NCBI GenBank assembly: GCA_030544235.1
Contig: CM060484.1
Span: forward strand, 16,165,031 to 16,229,030
Source of the DNA: Lepturacanthus savala
Lineage: Eukaryota > Chordata > Actinopteri > Scombriformes > Trichiuridae
Length of the DNA: 64,000 bases
Direction of reading: 5' to 3'
The first letter of the stretch is position 1. Every line of letters begins with the position of its first letter. Below the pieces are notes generated by a model that had not been told where the DNA came from, searched no databases, and saw nothing but the letters and a program-made list of their open reading frames with translations. Of this stretch, positions 12,811 to 24,315 are shown one piece after another. The position numbers and the translations under genes are program-made.

Positions 12811-14343
12811 CAAGGCCGGATTAACCATATCGGCACAAGGCACGGTGCCCGGGGGCACGACCACTCACAGGGGGCACGAGATGACAGAAGTTTTAAAAAT
12901 ATCTTTCGTGAATTCTTGTGCACTTAAATGGCACTTGCCTTAGTTAAAAAGTAACATAGGCTATAATTTATTATGCAATTTAATATAGGCTAATAAAATC
13001 ATCGAAATCACAATTCTAAGTAAGAAATGTCTTATGTGACATAACCCCCTCCCCCTTCTCAACCTGCCAGTTGAGCCAGTCCAACTGTAGCCTATCACGG
13101 ATTCCCAAAGTGTGGCGCGCGCACCCCCAGGGGTTGCGCGAGCGGCCACTCGGGCGTGCGCAAGCTAAAAAATGTGATGGCGGTCTGGAGTGTTTTTAAT
13201 AAAGGTTTTTCAAAGTGGGATTTTCCGACACAATAACGACGTCCAAATAAACGTTTTATTTGTCATATTTAATGGATATTCAACTTCCCGTTATACGACT
13301 TCTCTCTGTTTACACGTGACGGTTTAACACTTATTTTTTGTTGTATCTTATTAGCATCAGGCGACACACGGAAGTCGAGTCGAGTCACTAGAGTCGCGCT
13401 CACATTTCCGCAGATTTGCGGAGATGTACACCTTATATATCATAAAAACTCCTGATGTTCGGCTCAACAGTGAGGACTGTATTCTATCTCAGAGAGAACG
13501 TTAACCGAAACCCCCCATTTTCAAGTGGACCAGAGTTGGTTTGTTTGGACCAGAGTTCTATGAGTTTTTACAACTGGACAAACGAAGTGAGTGGGAAACC
13601 AACTTTATTCTGTTTAAAGCGACCAAATGAAGACAGTGTGAAAGCCCCTCAGTGTCACATCCTTTTAACAAGATGATGAATGATCATTCATTCAAAAACA
13701 GCAGCTATAACATAATATCCCATAATATCCCGTCCAGTATGTCAGACTAATGTTGCTGTGGTTTAAATACCCTGCTCCCCTCAACATACTCCCTGCTTCT
13801 TGTTATCTGCTGCTATAAATTTTAATGTGTTGTATTATTTTAAACTTTGGTACATTTCAGTTTAATTCAAATGCTCTTTTGTTAATTTGATCATTAGATG
13901 ACGTGTTCTGGTTGAGCAGAATTAAACATGCCAGCTCAAGAAATTTAGTTGCGTTTTTTTGGAAATTGTGGGAAATAGGGGGTGCGTCAACCAGGTTGGG
14001 ATATAGATGAGGGTGCACGGCTAAAAAAAGTTTGGGAACCGCTGGAATAGAGCATAGATGCTTTGGTTATTGGTTCATTAAATATGGATGCTTTGCTTAT
14101 TATTGAGACATCCAAATGTAGTCTGCTAGTTTTTTAAAGCTTATATTCTTCTAGTTTTTATATAAGACGTTTCAATATGCTTATTGTTGGTGGTTTTCAG
14201 TGAATATGATAGGCTGATGTAGCATACTTAATACATTTCCATTGAGAAAGAATGATGACCTGGTCTATCGGCCGGTGGGGGCAGGGGGGGCACTTGAGGC
14301 ATACTCGTGCCCAGGGGCACCACATTGGCTTAATACGGCCCTG
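12811..14343. mobile_element. Non-autonomous DNA transposon interrupted by a second element
   Basis: Ends are imperfect inverted repeats: CAAGGCCGGATTAACC at the left, and the right end read in reverse begins CAGGGCCGTATTAAGCC. Each is followed inward by a GTGCCC-GGGGCAC-like block. No transposase reading frame is visible. The element lies between the two kyat1 genes and is split by the insertion at 13096-14044. I could not find a convincing target-site duplication. Confidence 0.55.
13096..14044. mobile_element. Nested hAT-like non-autonomous element
   Basis: The right end read in reverse is CAGCGGTTCCCAAACTTTTT, a classic hAT terminal sequence. The left end, CACGGATTCCCAAAGTGTGG, is a degraded match. 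The interior has no transposase-like ORF and is AT-rich apart from GC-rich subterminal sequence. It sits inside the older element at 12811-14343. Flanking 8-mers do not match, so the target duplication has decayed or my borders are off by a few bases. Confidence 0.55.
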
Positions 14344-15372
14344 GTTTAGTATGATCATTTAGTTCAGTAAATCTAAATGCACTGTAAAAAGAGGACAATT
14401 TTATTGTTTTATTCATTATTACAGTAGTCAATACTGTAATAACTGATGTTAATTTAAGGCAACAAAAAATGGCGAAACTAAACATTTCATGTTGCACTTC
14501 ATTTTAAATCTTATTTTTACTTTTAATTTCACAGTACTAAGGAAAATCACATTCTGTAATTTTAACAAAAATGATCATACTTACATGAACTTACATTTGT
14601 TTTTCAAACTGATTATAAAGATTGATTTCAGTAGCTTTGACTAAAAAATACAACATGCATTCTGAGTAAACATTAAAAACAGGTTACACAGACAATTTAA
14701 GAGCAAGATTACACACATAAAAAAAAAATAGACATTGTCATATTGAGACAAATACTTGTAAAACAGAGCAAAGGACTGAATGGATGAAACGGGCTGTGGA
14801 CGTCTGCTCAAACTATCACTTCTAGAAATGGACAACAGCTATAAACTCATATTTTAAAATGCTGCCAAAAAATACCTGTTTTATACAGTGATCGTAAAGT
14901 CTAACACTTTTATGCAAACAGTTATAGGACTGTAATGTACGTGTCGCTTCACGAGGCTATACAACAGAACACTAAAGAACGGAACATGTGGATTCATTTA
15001 AAGAGTTATTAAACACTTCCCTTAGTTTGATTAAAGAAAAATATCTCTGCAGTTAAAATGTGAAATGGAGACGGAGCACGTCATTTTAAAAATCACCTAA
15101 ATATTTCCTTTCGAAATAGATGGTTTTCTTGCAAATAAAAAGGATCTTTAAAAAATAAGAAGCTTGCAATGCGCAATCATTGCACAGATACATTCACATC
15201 ACAAGGATCCAATATTTAACTCTTACAGTACATGGCCATGGGGGGCAGGCGCGCACACACCCACAGAACCTGAGGATGGATCAATTTAACTGAGGAGGCC
15301 TGTTGAAATACACAGCAGGTGGACGGAGCACGCGTAACGACGTGTGCGACAGGTCGCAGGTTTTTTTTTTTT
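14344..15372. other. Intergenic DNA between kyat1-A and kyat1-B
   Basis: AT-rich, with no coding exon recognised. It contains a (T)14-type run at 15361-15374 that merges into the kyat1-B stop codon region. The small ORFs here are not supported. Confidence 0.5.
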
Positions 15373-18300
15373 TTATTCTCCCTGACTCCACTTCCGTAGG
15401 ATGTCCTCTGCTGCATTCAGGGTGGAGTCCTCCTTTAGGGGCACAGACAGCGAGCGTGAGCGAAAAAGACTGGCAGAGATCAACGGAGAGAGACGGGGGA
15501 AGGATTTAATCAACATTAGTTTAATGAATCACGTCGGACTTACCTTGACGAAGCAGAATCGGATGTATTTGTCAAACTCTTTGCTGTGCTCTGGACTGTA
15601 GAATGCAGACACCGGGATTGTTGCCAAACCCTGCAGGGAAAAAAAAGGCCAAATTATGTAGATGCATCACTTAGAATGAAAGTTGCACAAAAACTAATAA
15701 TCATTTAACTCAAAACTAGAGCTGCAATGAATAGTCAGTTAACTGATTATTTGCCAAATTTGAATTGCCAAAAGTTAATTACCAACTATTTTGGTAATTC
15801 ATTTACCATTTTTAGTATTTTTTTAAAGAAAGAAATGTACAAATCCTCAGATTCCAGCATCTTAGATGTTATTTATGTTATTTTCTGGTTTCTTTGGTCT
15901 CTGATAGTAAATTTAATTTTCCGACATGTTACAGACCAAATAACTGCTTAATTAATCGAGAAAATGATCAACATTGATAATGAAAAAAATTATAAATTGC
16001 AATAAATGACAAATAAGCAAAGCATCCATATTTAATGAACCAATAACCAAAGCATCTATGCTACAAAATAAAATACATTCCAATAAATATTTCATCAAAT
16101 CTTAAAGATTTACCTTCTCTTTAATGAGCCATTTGACAAATCTGAAGTCGTGGGATTCATCCTTTGAGCTCTCATCGTTGAAGTCCATCTCTGCCAAAAA
16201 AGAAAGTGCAGATTAGAACTAATTAGGAAACGCGGATCAAACATATTTCCAAAATTATCTGATGCTGCCAGACCGAAGGTTTTTTTTTTCTTTCTAGCAT
16301 CACCTTATTCTATTTAGATTTTATCATCAGGAAAAGTCTAAATAACACTAGACAGATATGAATATGAATCCACTCACTGAGGGACGAGACGTCTGTGATC
16401 ATGAAGTAGCCTCCCTCTGGCATGATGGGCTGCAGACCTACACTCTGGAGACATGAGGCCAGCTTCTTCCTCTTGTGCTGCAGCATGGCAGGAAGCTGCT
16501 GGAAGTAGCTCTCTGGAGTCCCCAACACCTCGTATTCTCGCTCAAATGCACGGGCGACGGCCTCCTGATGAGGACGGGGACGGAGAGAGGGTAAAAAAAG
16601 GGTAAAAAAAAGAGTTCCGAAGGATTAAGTGAAGCTGAAATGACAGTTGAGATATACAATAGGTAACAAGGTAACTCATGATATATGATGACAGTTGCAG
16701 TGCTGCAACATATTGCAACATACACTACAGTTCCGGTTTGGGGTCACTTAGAAATGTCCTTATTTTTCAAAGAAAAGCGCTATGTTTTTCAATGAAGATA
16801 ACCTTAAACTAATCGGAAATACATTCTATACATTGCTAATATGGTAAATGACTATTCTAGCTGCTAATATCTACATAGGTGTATAGAGGCCCATTTCCAG
16901 CAACTATCACTCCAGTGTTCTAATGGTACAATGTGTTTGCTCATTGCGTCAGAAGGTTAATGGATGATTAGAAAACCCTTGTGCAATCATGTTAGCATAA
17001 ATGAAAACAGTTTAGCAGGTTAAAGACGCTGTAAAATTGACATTCCTTTAATGACTCAACCTTGACTGGAGGAGCAGCAGCTACAGAAAAGAGGGAAGAG
17101 GAAAGACAGAATAAAAGTGAGAGGAAATGGGGAAAACCTGCTAAAAAAAACTCAGAAGCAGGGTGGAGGAGCTGAAACAACAGAGAAAAATTCATGAAGT
17201 GATCATAAGTGGCATCAAGTCCAAGTCCTATACAAGGGTGGTTGGGGGCAACCAGACAGGCCCCGAAAGAATCAAGAAGGAAGACGAGCTGTTCTGCTGA
17301 GATTGAGAAGAGAAAGCACAAAACTGCCTTCCTGAAGCAGGGAAGAAAGCTTAAAGCTAGACGGCTACCTGTAGAATCTACTACGGAGAAAAGTGTTGTA
17401 AGTAAGTTAAAATATTTCAAATACAAATCATTATTTCTAACCTTGTCAATGTCTTGACTATATTTTCTATGCATTTTACAACTCATGGTGCTAAATAAAA
17501 GTGTGACTTTTCATGGAAAACACTAAATTGCCTGGATGACCCCAAACTTTTGAACGGTAGTGTATACATTCATTCCAAAACTAAACTAAAACATTCTTCA
17601 ACCTCAACTTTACTTCAATTAAACAAGAGCCATCGTATTTAGTCCTCTGATTAACCTCTTAAATCCTAATTTCCCCCTTAAATTTGGCTTTAATAAAAGG
17701 TGGAAAAAATCATTTTTTTCCATTCCGTGACCACACCATCAATTAAAATAGGACATTTTTAGATTGCAGGACATTTAGGTGTTGGGTTTGACCTTAGAGT
17801 TTTAAACCAGCTACAGAATTTTGCTTTGTTCCATCAAACCGATCTCAAATACTTTACCTGAGCAGCTGTTGCACAGTGGTAAACGCTGTTCTGATGGATG
17901 ACTTTTAAATGTTTGACGATGTGCCCGGAACCCATAACCCAGCCCACCTGAAAGCACAACACGGGTCATTGTAACAATGTGCAGAAAAGCAGAAGATGTG
18001 ATTCTGCTGCTCGGAACATCTGTCCTCTACCTTCCAGCCAGTAGCACTGAAGGTTTTTCCAGCGCTGCCGATGGTGATGGTTCGTTCCCACATGCCAGGC
18101 AGGCTGGCTGTCAATAACACAGCAAACGTCATTCATAATGCTCCTCGTTCGTTTGTGAGAATCCTGCTGACTGCTTGTACAGGGTCTCACCGATCTTTAC
18201 ATGCTTGGCTCCATCGTACGTCAGCCACTCGTAGACCTCGTCGCTGATGCACAGAGCGTCATGTTTGATGCACAGGTCAGCGATCATTTGGAGCTCTTCA

Positions 18301-21300
18301 GTCTTGTAGACCTGTAACAGACATGGATGTGTGTTACATCCTTTACGTTGTATTATAATTGCAATCTGGTTTGTGTAGGCCTAAACCTTGTTGTGTTAAT
18401 TTCAGGTTTTGCTGTCACTGGTTATCTCTTCCTCCTTTTCTCCATTTTAAGCCTAGTCCACACGAGCACGGGTATTTTTTTAAACCAAACTTTCGTGGCC
18501 TCCGGTTAAAAAAATTCCCGTCCACACCACGGGTGTGATAAAAAAATCCCTCTGGTGATAGCACTCCTAACAGGAAGGCCTCTTTACCCAATCACAAAGC
18601 GAGAGGCTCCACATGTCTCCATGGATAACTTCCTGTTTGCAGTCGCACAGTGTGACCTCAAACAATGTTGCCAAGAAATTGCGGTACATGTTTTACTTTA
18701 CCAAAGACAAGAGTTGATTAGACAGTTATAAGAGATCGATGTTAGAATGATGCGTATAAGTTATCCCATATTTACTCATTTACACTCTTTTATTCTTTGT
18801 ACTGCATACCATGACAGTATAAGTTTGTGTGTGTGTCTTGTTCTGCACTCTTCTACAGTAGATACAGTAAAATCGTTATTCACGTCGGCGTTAATGACAC
18901 CCGGTTACGCCAATCGGAGGTCACGAAAATTAATGTCGCATCGGTGTGTGAATATGCCAAAACGATGTCGGACTCCCTAATTTTCTCTGGTCCCCTCCAC
19001 AATGTGATGAGTGATGACATGTTTAGCCGCATGTCGTCATTCCACCGCTGGCTGTCGAGGTGGTGTCCAGCAAACGATGTGGGCTTCATTGACAACTGGA
19101 CACCTTTCTGGGGAAAACCTGGTCTGATTAGGAGAGACGGGATCCATCCCACTTTGGATGGAGCAGCTCTCTTATCTAGAAATATGGCCGAGTTTATTAG
19201 CTGACCAAAACTTTGACAACAACCCAGAGTTGAGACCAGAAGGCAGAGCTGCAGTCTTACACGCTTCTCTGCGCGTCCATTAGAGCAGTCACCCATCCAC
19301 AGTCCTTTAGTATAGAAACTGTGTACATGCGTACCTACATTAATTAAAGATAAAACAAACAGAAGAGGAGCTCATCATAAAAACTTTATACAAATTCAAC
19401 CAACATCTCCAACAACCCAAAATAAGAGAATTAAATGTGGACTTCTTAATATCAGGTCTCTGTCATCTAAAGCTGTCTTAGTCAATGAACTAATATCCGA
19501 TTATGATATTGATTTGTTTTGCCTCACTGAAACCTGGCTGCAGGAGGATGAATATGTTAGCCTGAATGAATCCACTCCTCCAAGTCATCATAATATTCAT
19601 ATTCCTCCAAGTATTGGTCAAGGTGGTGGAGTTGGAGCCATATTTGACTCAAGTCTATTAATAAACCCTAAACAAAAACATAATTCATTTGAAAGCCTTG
19701 TTCTTAGCCTCACTCACCCAACCTGGAAAATATCGCAGCCATTACTATTTGTTACAGTATATCGAGCTCCTGGCCCTTAATATCCTTTGAGTTCATTCTG
19801 CTGGACTATAAACCGTTGTGCAGAAACTCCTACACCAGATGTTTAGGTGATAGTGCTGTAGCCAAATTTAAGGAAATTATTCCTTCAGCATTGAATTCAA
19901 TGTCATGTCTAACTATAACAGAGGATTTGTCTGCTTCTTTTAATCCCTCACAAATAGATAATTTTGTTGATAATATTACAGGCTCATTACAAACAAATAA
20001 TAATAAATAATAATAAATAATAAACAAATAATTCTATTGCTCCTCTGAAAAAGAGGACAATTAAACAAAGAAGGTTAGCACCTTGGTATAACCAGCAGAC
20101 TCGTAAATTAAAGCAAGAGACGCGTAAATCTGAACGCAAATGGCGTACCACTAAACTAGAAGAATCTTGTCTGGTCTGGCAAAATTCTAGAGAATTAGTG
20201 ACTTTAGATGGGATCACCCTGGCCTCCAGCTCCACTGTAAAGAATCTTAGAGTTGTTTTTGATCAGGATCTGTCCTTTAATGCCCACATAAAGCAAATTT
20301 CGAGGACTGCATTCTTCCACTTACGTAATATCGCTAAAATCAGACGCATTGTCTCTCAAGCGGATGCAGAAAAACTAGTCCACGCATTTGTTACTTCCAG
20401 GCTGGACTATTGTAACTCTTTGTTATCAGGCTGCTCCAATAAGTCTCTTAGGACTCTGCAGCTAATTCAGAATGCTGCTGCACGAGTTCTGACAGGAACC
20501 AAGATCAGAGATCACATCTCTCCCATTCTGGCCTCCTTGCATTGGCTACCTATTAAATGGAGAATAGAATTTAAGATTCTTCTCCTTACATCCAAAACTC
20601 TCCATGGTCAGGCACCATTATATATAAAAGAGCTCATAACACCTTACTACCCCTCTAGAACACTGCGCTCTCAGGATGCTGGGCTCCTTGTGGTTCCTAT
20701 TGTCTCCAAAAGTAGAATGGGAGCCAGAGCCTTCAGCTATCAAGCTCCTCTTCTGTGGAACAAACTACCGCTCTGGGTTCGGGAGGCAGACACGGTTATC
20801 ACTTTTAAGAGTAGACTCAAGACTTTCCTTTTTGATAAAGCTTATAGCTAGGGCTGGGATAAATCATCATCAGATGCATGTCTGTCAGTCCTGGTTCATC
20901 TATAGCCTGTCCGTCCATGGGAGTGGATCTCTCCTTCACTCTGGTTCACCCTGAGGTTTCTCCTTTTTCCCACTGGGTTTTGGAGTTTTTCCTTGCCGAA
21001 GGAGGGTCTAAGGCGGGGGATGTCTGGGTCGCTGACATGATATGGTTAGAGCGTGTTGGAGACCGCAACTGAGCATATCTCTGTCTGTTCTCCTTGCAAG
21101 TAAGAAATCTTAATCCCTTGTCTTCTCCTCTTTGTGTATGTTTTAGGTTGTTTGAACCTGAGAATCGGCTTGGAAGAGGTATCATTTTGAAGAAGTATCA
21201 TTTTAGAATTAGGGTCACGTGGGAGGGGAGGATGATATTTCTTCTGGATTATATAGCAGGATATATAGTACAAAAAAGAACTAGTCCCGTAGATGGCAGC

Positions 21301-24300
21301 AAAGCAACGTTTCGTACCCTCTGGTTTCAGGAACCCACACAAAGGCTGAAACTGTGCAAAGAAACACACGGTTTGCATTGGTGTGGACAGCTCCTTACAC
21401 TCTTTTACAGCTCAACATATTACCTGGTTCAAATCTATAATTTACAGTCAAGCAGCCAATCATGTCTCACTTCCCCTTTAAATGATCCCTTTTCTCTTTT
21501 TTCTCTTTCCCGTTTGTTAAGTGCCTCTGTTGTAGCAGGGCCAGGTTTTTGTTGTATGTATTGTTTGTTTTTAATTAGGAGCTTCTAGTTTGACTTATCT
21601 CCATTAATCTTTTGTGAGCTTTGCTTTGTTATTGTATTTCTTCTTTTGGGCTTCATAGAGAAGAGTTTAGGTTAAGTTTAGAAACCCTGGAGTTTACATT
21701 TATTTACATTCATGTAGTAATTCCTTTGTTCAGTCCATTAATTTAGTGGGGGCACCACCCCATGTATATCGGATCACTCTTTGAGGGCCTGTAAATTTGT
21801 GGTGGGTTTTTTGTTTATTACGCATTTCTTTTGGTGCCAACCTCATTAACTTTTTTGTTGCTGGATTTTTCTTTTGATAAAAATAAAGAATTTTATATAA
21901 CTTAAAAGGTGGCTATGTGTGTGTGTTGGTGCCCTCAGTTGACCTGTTTTATTAATACAGGCTGCAATGGTCATCTGACGTTAGGGGGCACCGTAACAAG
22001 GTGTTTATGTGAAATGACACATTATATTCAGTACAAAACAGAAAAAGGCCTCTATCCTACCTTGCCTAATGGGTTGTTAGGAGTATTAATAACAATGGCT
22101 TTTGTGCGCGAGTTGAATTTTTCAGTCAACTCCTCGGCAGAAAGAACCCAGTCTGCACTGGACAGGCCGGCGGTGCCCTCAGCTCTCTGTTATTAAAGAG
22201 GAGAGAAAAGAGAGGTTGAATAATAAATAAATGCCCACATAAACAATGACTAGAGAGATTTTTTAATGAGGCTTTCAAAACTCGTTTGGAAAAGCTTGCA
22301 ACAAAGCGAGAAACACTCACTGGCCTCAGAGGTACATATACGGCCTTTCCTCCTGCCATCTTCACCATCGGCTGGTAGCAGTCGAAGAACGGCTCCACGA
22401 TTATCACCTGAAATATTTTTTAAAAAATGTTTTATTTTGGTTTTGGCTTGTACTTTGGCATGTGCTTGGCGGGTAAATTTTGTCATCCAAAAAGTACATT
22501 TAGCCGTTTTTTTTAAATATCAAGCAAATATTGAGTATTGCCTTTGAGTATAAATTGATTGATAAATAGTCAGTCATTTTCTATACCTGCTTATTCCTCA
22601 TTAGGGTCACATGGTCTGCTGGAGCCTATCCCAGCGCGTTACGGCGAGAGGCAGGGATACACCCCAGATGGTGGCCAGCCAATCGTGGGGCACACACACC
22701 ATTCACTCACACACTCACACCTACGGGCAATTTAGAGTCTCCAATTAACCTCAGCATGTTTTTGGACTGTGGGAGGAAGCCGGAGTACCCGGTGAAAACC
22801 CACGCAGACACGGGGAGAACATGCAAACTCCACACAGAAAGGTCCCAGACCCAGGACCAAGGAGGTCTTGAACCTGCGACCTTCTTGCTGTGAGGCAACA
22901 GCGCTAACCCCTGCTCCACTGTGTCGCTGATTGATAAATAATTGAGTATAAATATATGAGGATAAACATACTTGACTTGGTTTAATTTTCGTACCTCATC
23001 ATCTTCACCGACCAGTGCCTGAAATGCACAGAACAGAGCCTGGTAAGCTCCGACTGTGACCAACACGTCTTCAAAAGGATCGATCTCATGTCCAACTACT
23101 CTGGTGAAGAATTTAGCCAGACTTTTAACAAGAGGGGGGTGGCCCTGAGGAAAGAAATGACACGAGCACATGAGATGCCTGTCAGTATTACTCTACATCT
23201 GTTTCTTTCATTACATCCTGCTGATAAACCTAAATGTGCCACATTTAGGTGGAAGGAAATTTCCAATAAGACTCACGAAGGCGCGGGTATACTGGTGCAT
23301 TGACGGCCCTCCGTTCACGGCTTCACAAAATGCCTCCTGGATGTATTTAGGAGGAGAGAAGTCAGGAAACCCCTGTCCAAGGTTCACCGCTTTATAGTCT
23401 GCAGCCAGTTGTGTGAATTCAACCCTGTTGATGCAATCAGCTGATGAAAGACTGTAATACTGTTAGATAAGAAGCATAATAGGTTAATAAGTAATATATT
23501 CCCTGTCTTTGGTGACATCTGCGCACCTAGTGCTATTTAGTTGAATCTATATAATGAATAATTAATATGATGAACTAAGTAATAATAATAATATAGTATA
23601 ATAATAATATATAATAATAATAATAAGAGTAGAATATTTTTATATTGTGCAACCTCACTGAATTAAAAATTCTTTTGCAATACATAAAAAAGGCAAATTG
23701 TTTCTATTTTATATGGAAGGATCGGTCTTAAATCTAACATAAGTGGAAAGATTTGGAAGTTAAAAAAGTGTAATAATAACAGATATGATGAGTTACATGA
23801 TAGGATCGTATTATTCAGCATTATTTGCATAGCTGATGGTATTGATGCTGCATTCCAGTGTCAAGATTCTAGATATTGATTGGCCACACAAACTTGTAAA
23901 GGTACAAGTAGTGAGATTAAAATGACAATGACTCCAGTCTACTGCAAAAACAGAAACTAATAGTTATGTTAATTAATAATATATAACATAAATGGGGTAT
24001 TTTGCTTCATTTTATAATATAAATGCACTTCGATATCCTAATCCTTCTCTGGATGTTTACCGCCCTGAATCTCCGCCAATCACGTGTCTGCATTCAGGTT
24101 ATAGACGGATGTGATTGGTGGAGATTCTGCCAATCGAACACGTGCGCTGACAGGCTCGCCTAAATAACAGTAAGTCAGCAGCGGTCCTCTGGAAATGTAA
24201 CTCACTGAGAACAAGGCAGAAACCTTCTGTCTGTTAACAGGATCCAGTTTCTCATCACTCACCAAACGTTCTTATCGACACCGTCTGTTCTGCTCGCATG

Positions 24301-24315
24301 AAGCTGCCTGGACAT
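15373..24315 (-). CDS. kyat1: Kynurenine aminotransferase 1, tandem copy B
   Basis: Second complete kyat1 with the same twelve-exon structure as copy A: 24315-24263, 23424-23277, 23144-22995, 22407-22321, 22186-22061, 18311-18191, 18107-18031, 17947-17858, 16564-16378, 16190-16114, 15630-15544 and 15432-15373. It also codes for 420 aa: exon 10 is one codon shorter and exon 12 one codon longer than in copy A. The N terminus MSRQLHASRTDGVDKNVW is closer to human KYAT1 than copy A's is. Exon 8 keeps HQNSVYHC, with the pocket histidine at position 278. PLP lysine K246, Y215, N184 and R397 are all present. Exons 6 and 7 translate identically to copy A. Intron 5 is enlarged to 3.7 kb by inserted elements, and intron 8 holds a Tc1-like element. 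No frameshift or premature stop is seen, so both copies look functional. Confidence 0.93.
16012..16062. repeat. 51-bp perfect inverted copy of 14051-14101
   Basis: This stretch in intron 10 of kyat1-B is the exact reverse complement of 14051-14101, which lies in the right half of the element at 12811-14343. The match is perfect over 51 bases and stops abruptly on both sides. Confidence 0.85.
16723..17562. mobile_element. Tc1/mariner-like non-autonomous element
   Basis: Flanked by TA at 16721-16722 and 17563-17564. The right end read in reverse, CACTACCGTTCAAAAGTTTG, is the typical end of a widespread teleost Tc1-like family. The left end is a mutated version (CACTACAGTTCCGGTTTGGG). Subterminal blocks (a CATTTCCAGCAACTATCACT stretch on the left, an AAAAGTGTGACTTTTCATGG stretch on the right) also fit that family. 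The middle, about 17030-17400, does not read as transposase to me and may be replaced or heavily decayed. Confidence 0.75.
18855..19203 (+). pseudogene. LINE ORF1 esterase-domain remnant (SGNH hydrolase-like)
   Basis: The translation contains IVIHVGVNDTR and RRDGIHPTLDGAALL. These resemble block III (GxND) and block V (DxxHP) of SGNH/GDSL esterases, a domain found in ORF1 of many L2/CR1-clade LINEs of fish. The ORF ends with a stop at 19202-19204 and has no clear N-terminal part, so it is a fragment of the element's ORF1 rather than a host gene. Confidence 0.7.
19433..20851 (+). pseudogene. LINE ORF2 remnant: endonuclease and reverse transcriptase C-terminus
   Basis: About 19433-19780 reads as an endonuclease N terminus (GLLNIRSLSSKAVLVNEL, LTETWL, GGGVGAIF). 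A frameshifted middle segment follows at about 19800-20190. Positions 20201-20851 are a long open stretch (ITLASSSTVKNL through SRLDYCNSLLSG, LHWLPIKWRIEFKILLLT and FLFDKAYS-stop), the typical C-terminal region of L2-like ORF2 in teleosts. The central catalytic core of the reverse transcriptase is missing: sequence passes almost directly from the endonuclease linker to the C-terminal part. It is therefore a dead, internally deleted copy. Confidence 0.85.
20852..21075 (+). mobile_element. 3' tail of the L2-like LINE
   Basis: Immediately after the ORF2 stop there is CCCACTGGGTTTTGGAGTTT followed by CCTTGCCGAAGGAGGGTCTA, the conserved 3' untranslated block that follows this LINE family in many teleosts. 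Confidence 0.75.
21640..22000. mobile_element. LTR-like segment at the right end of the insertion
   Basis: Contains an AATAAA-type signal near 21883-21890 and a short GT-rich stretch, and ends GGGGGCACCGTAACA. This layout is like the 3' part of a retrotransposon LTR. No gag or pol reading frame and no second LTR were identified, so it is a solo or truncated LTR at best. Confidence 0.35.
22585..22926. repeat. Dispersed teleost repeat in kyat1-B intron 3
   Basis: Same family and same intron as the repeat at 10415-10737, and nearly identical along most of its length. It has one more ACACTC unit near 22705 than copy A. Confidence 0.85.

Larger units (their letters stand above)
18332..22006. mobile_element. 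3.7-kb composite insertion in kyat1-B intron 5
   Basis: Copy A has a 76-bp intron 5. Copy B matches both ends of it but carries about 3675 extra bases between two copies of ATGTG (18327-18331 and 22007-22011), which may be a 5-bp target-site duplication. The insert contains a decayed L2/CR1-like LINE (about 18855-21070) and an LTR-like 3' segment (about 21640-22000). It starts TGTTAC, and a GTAACA lies close to its right end, as in many Ty3/gypsy-type LTRs. Confidence 0.65.

Noticed and set aside
18827..19204. SGNH-hydrolase-like ORF as a host esterase gene
   Set aside because: It is immediately followed by LINE ORF2 endonuclease sequence and lies in a retroelement insertion, so it is the LINE ORF1 domain.
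20198..20851. 217-codon ORF that looks like a standalone gene
   Set aside because: Sequence and 3' tail identify it as the C-terminal part of an L2-like LINE ORF2 in an intron.
7898..24315. kyat1 duplication as an assembly artefact
   Set aside because: Exons 1, 8, 10 and 12, most introns and the inserted elements differ, so these are two loci. The near-identical exon 6-7 patch still deserves a read-level check.
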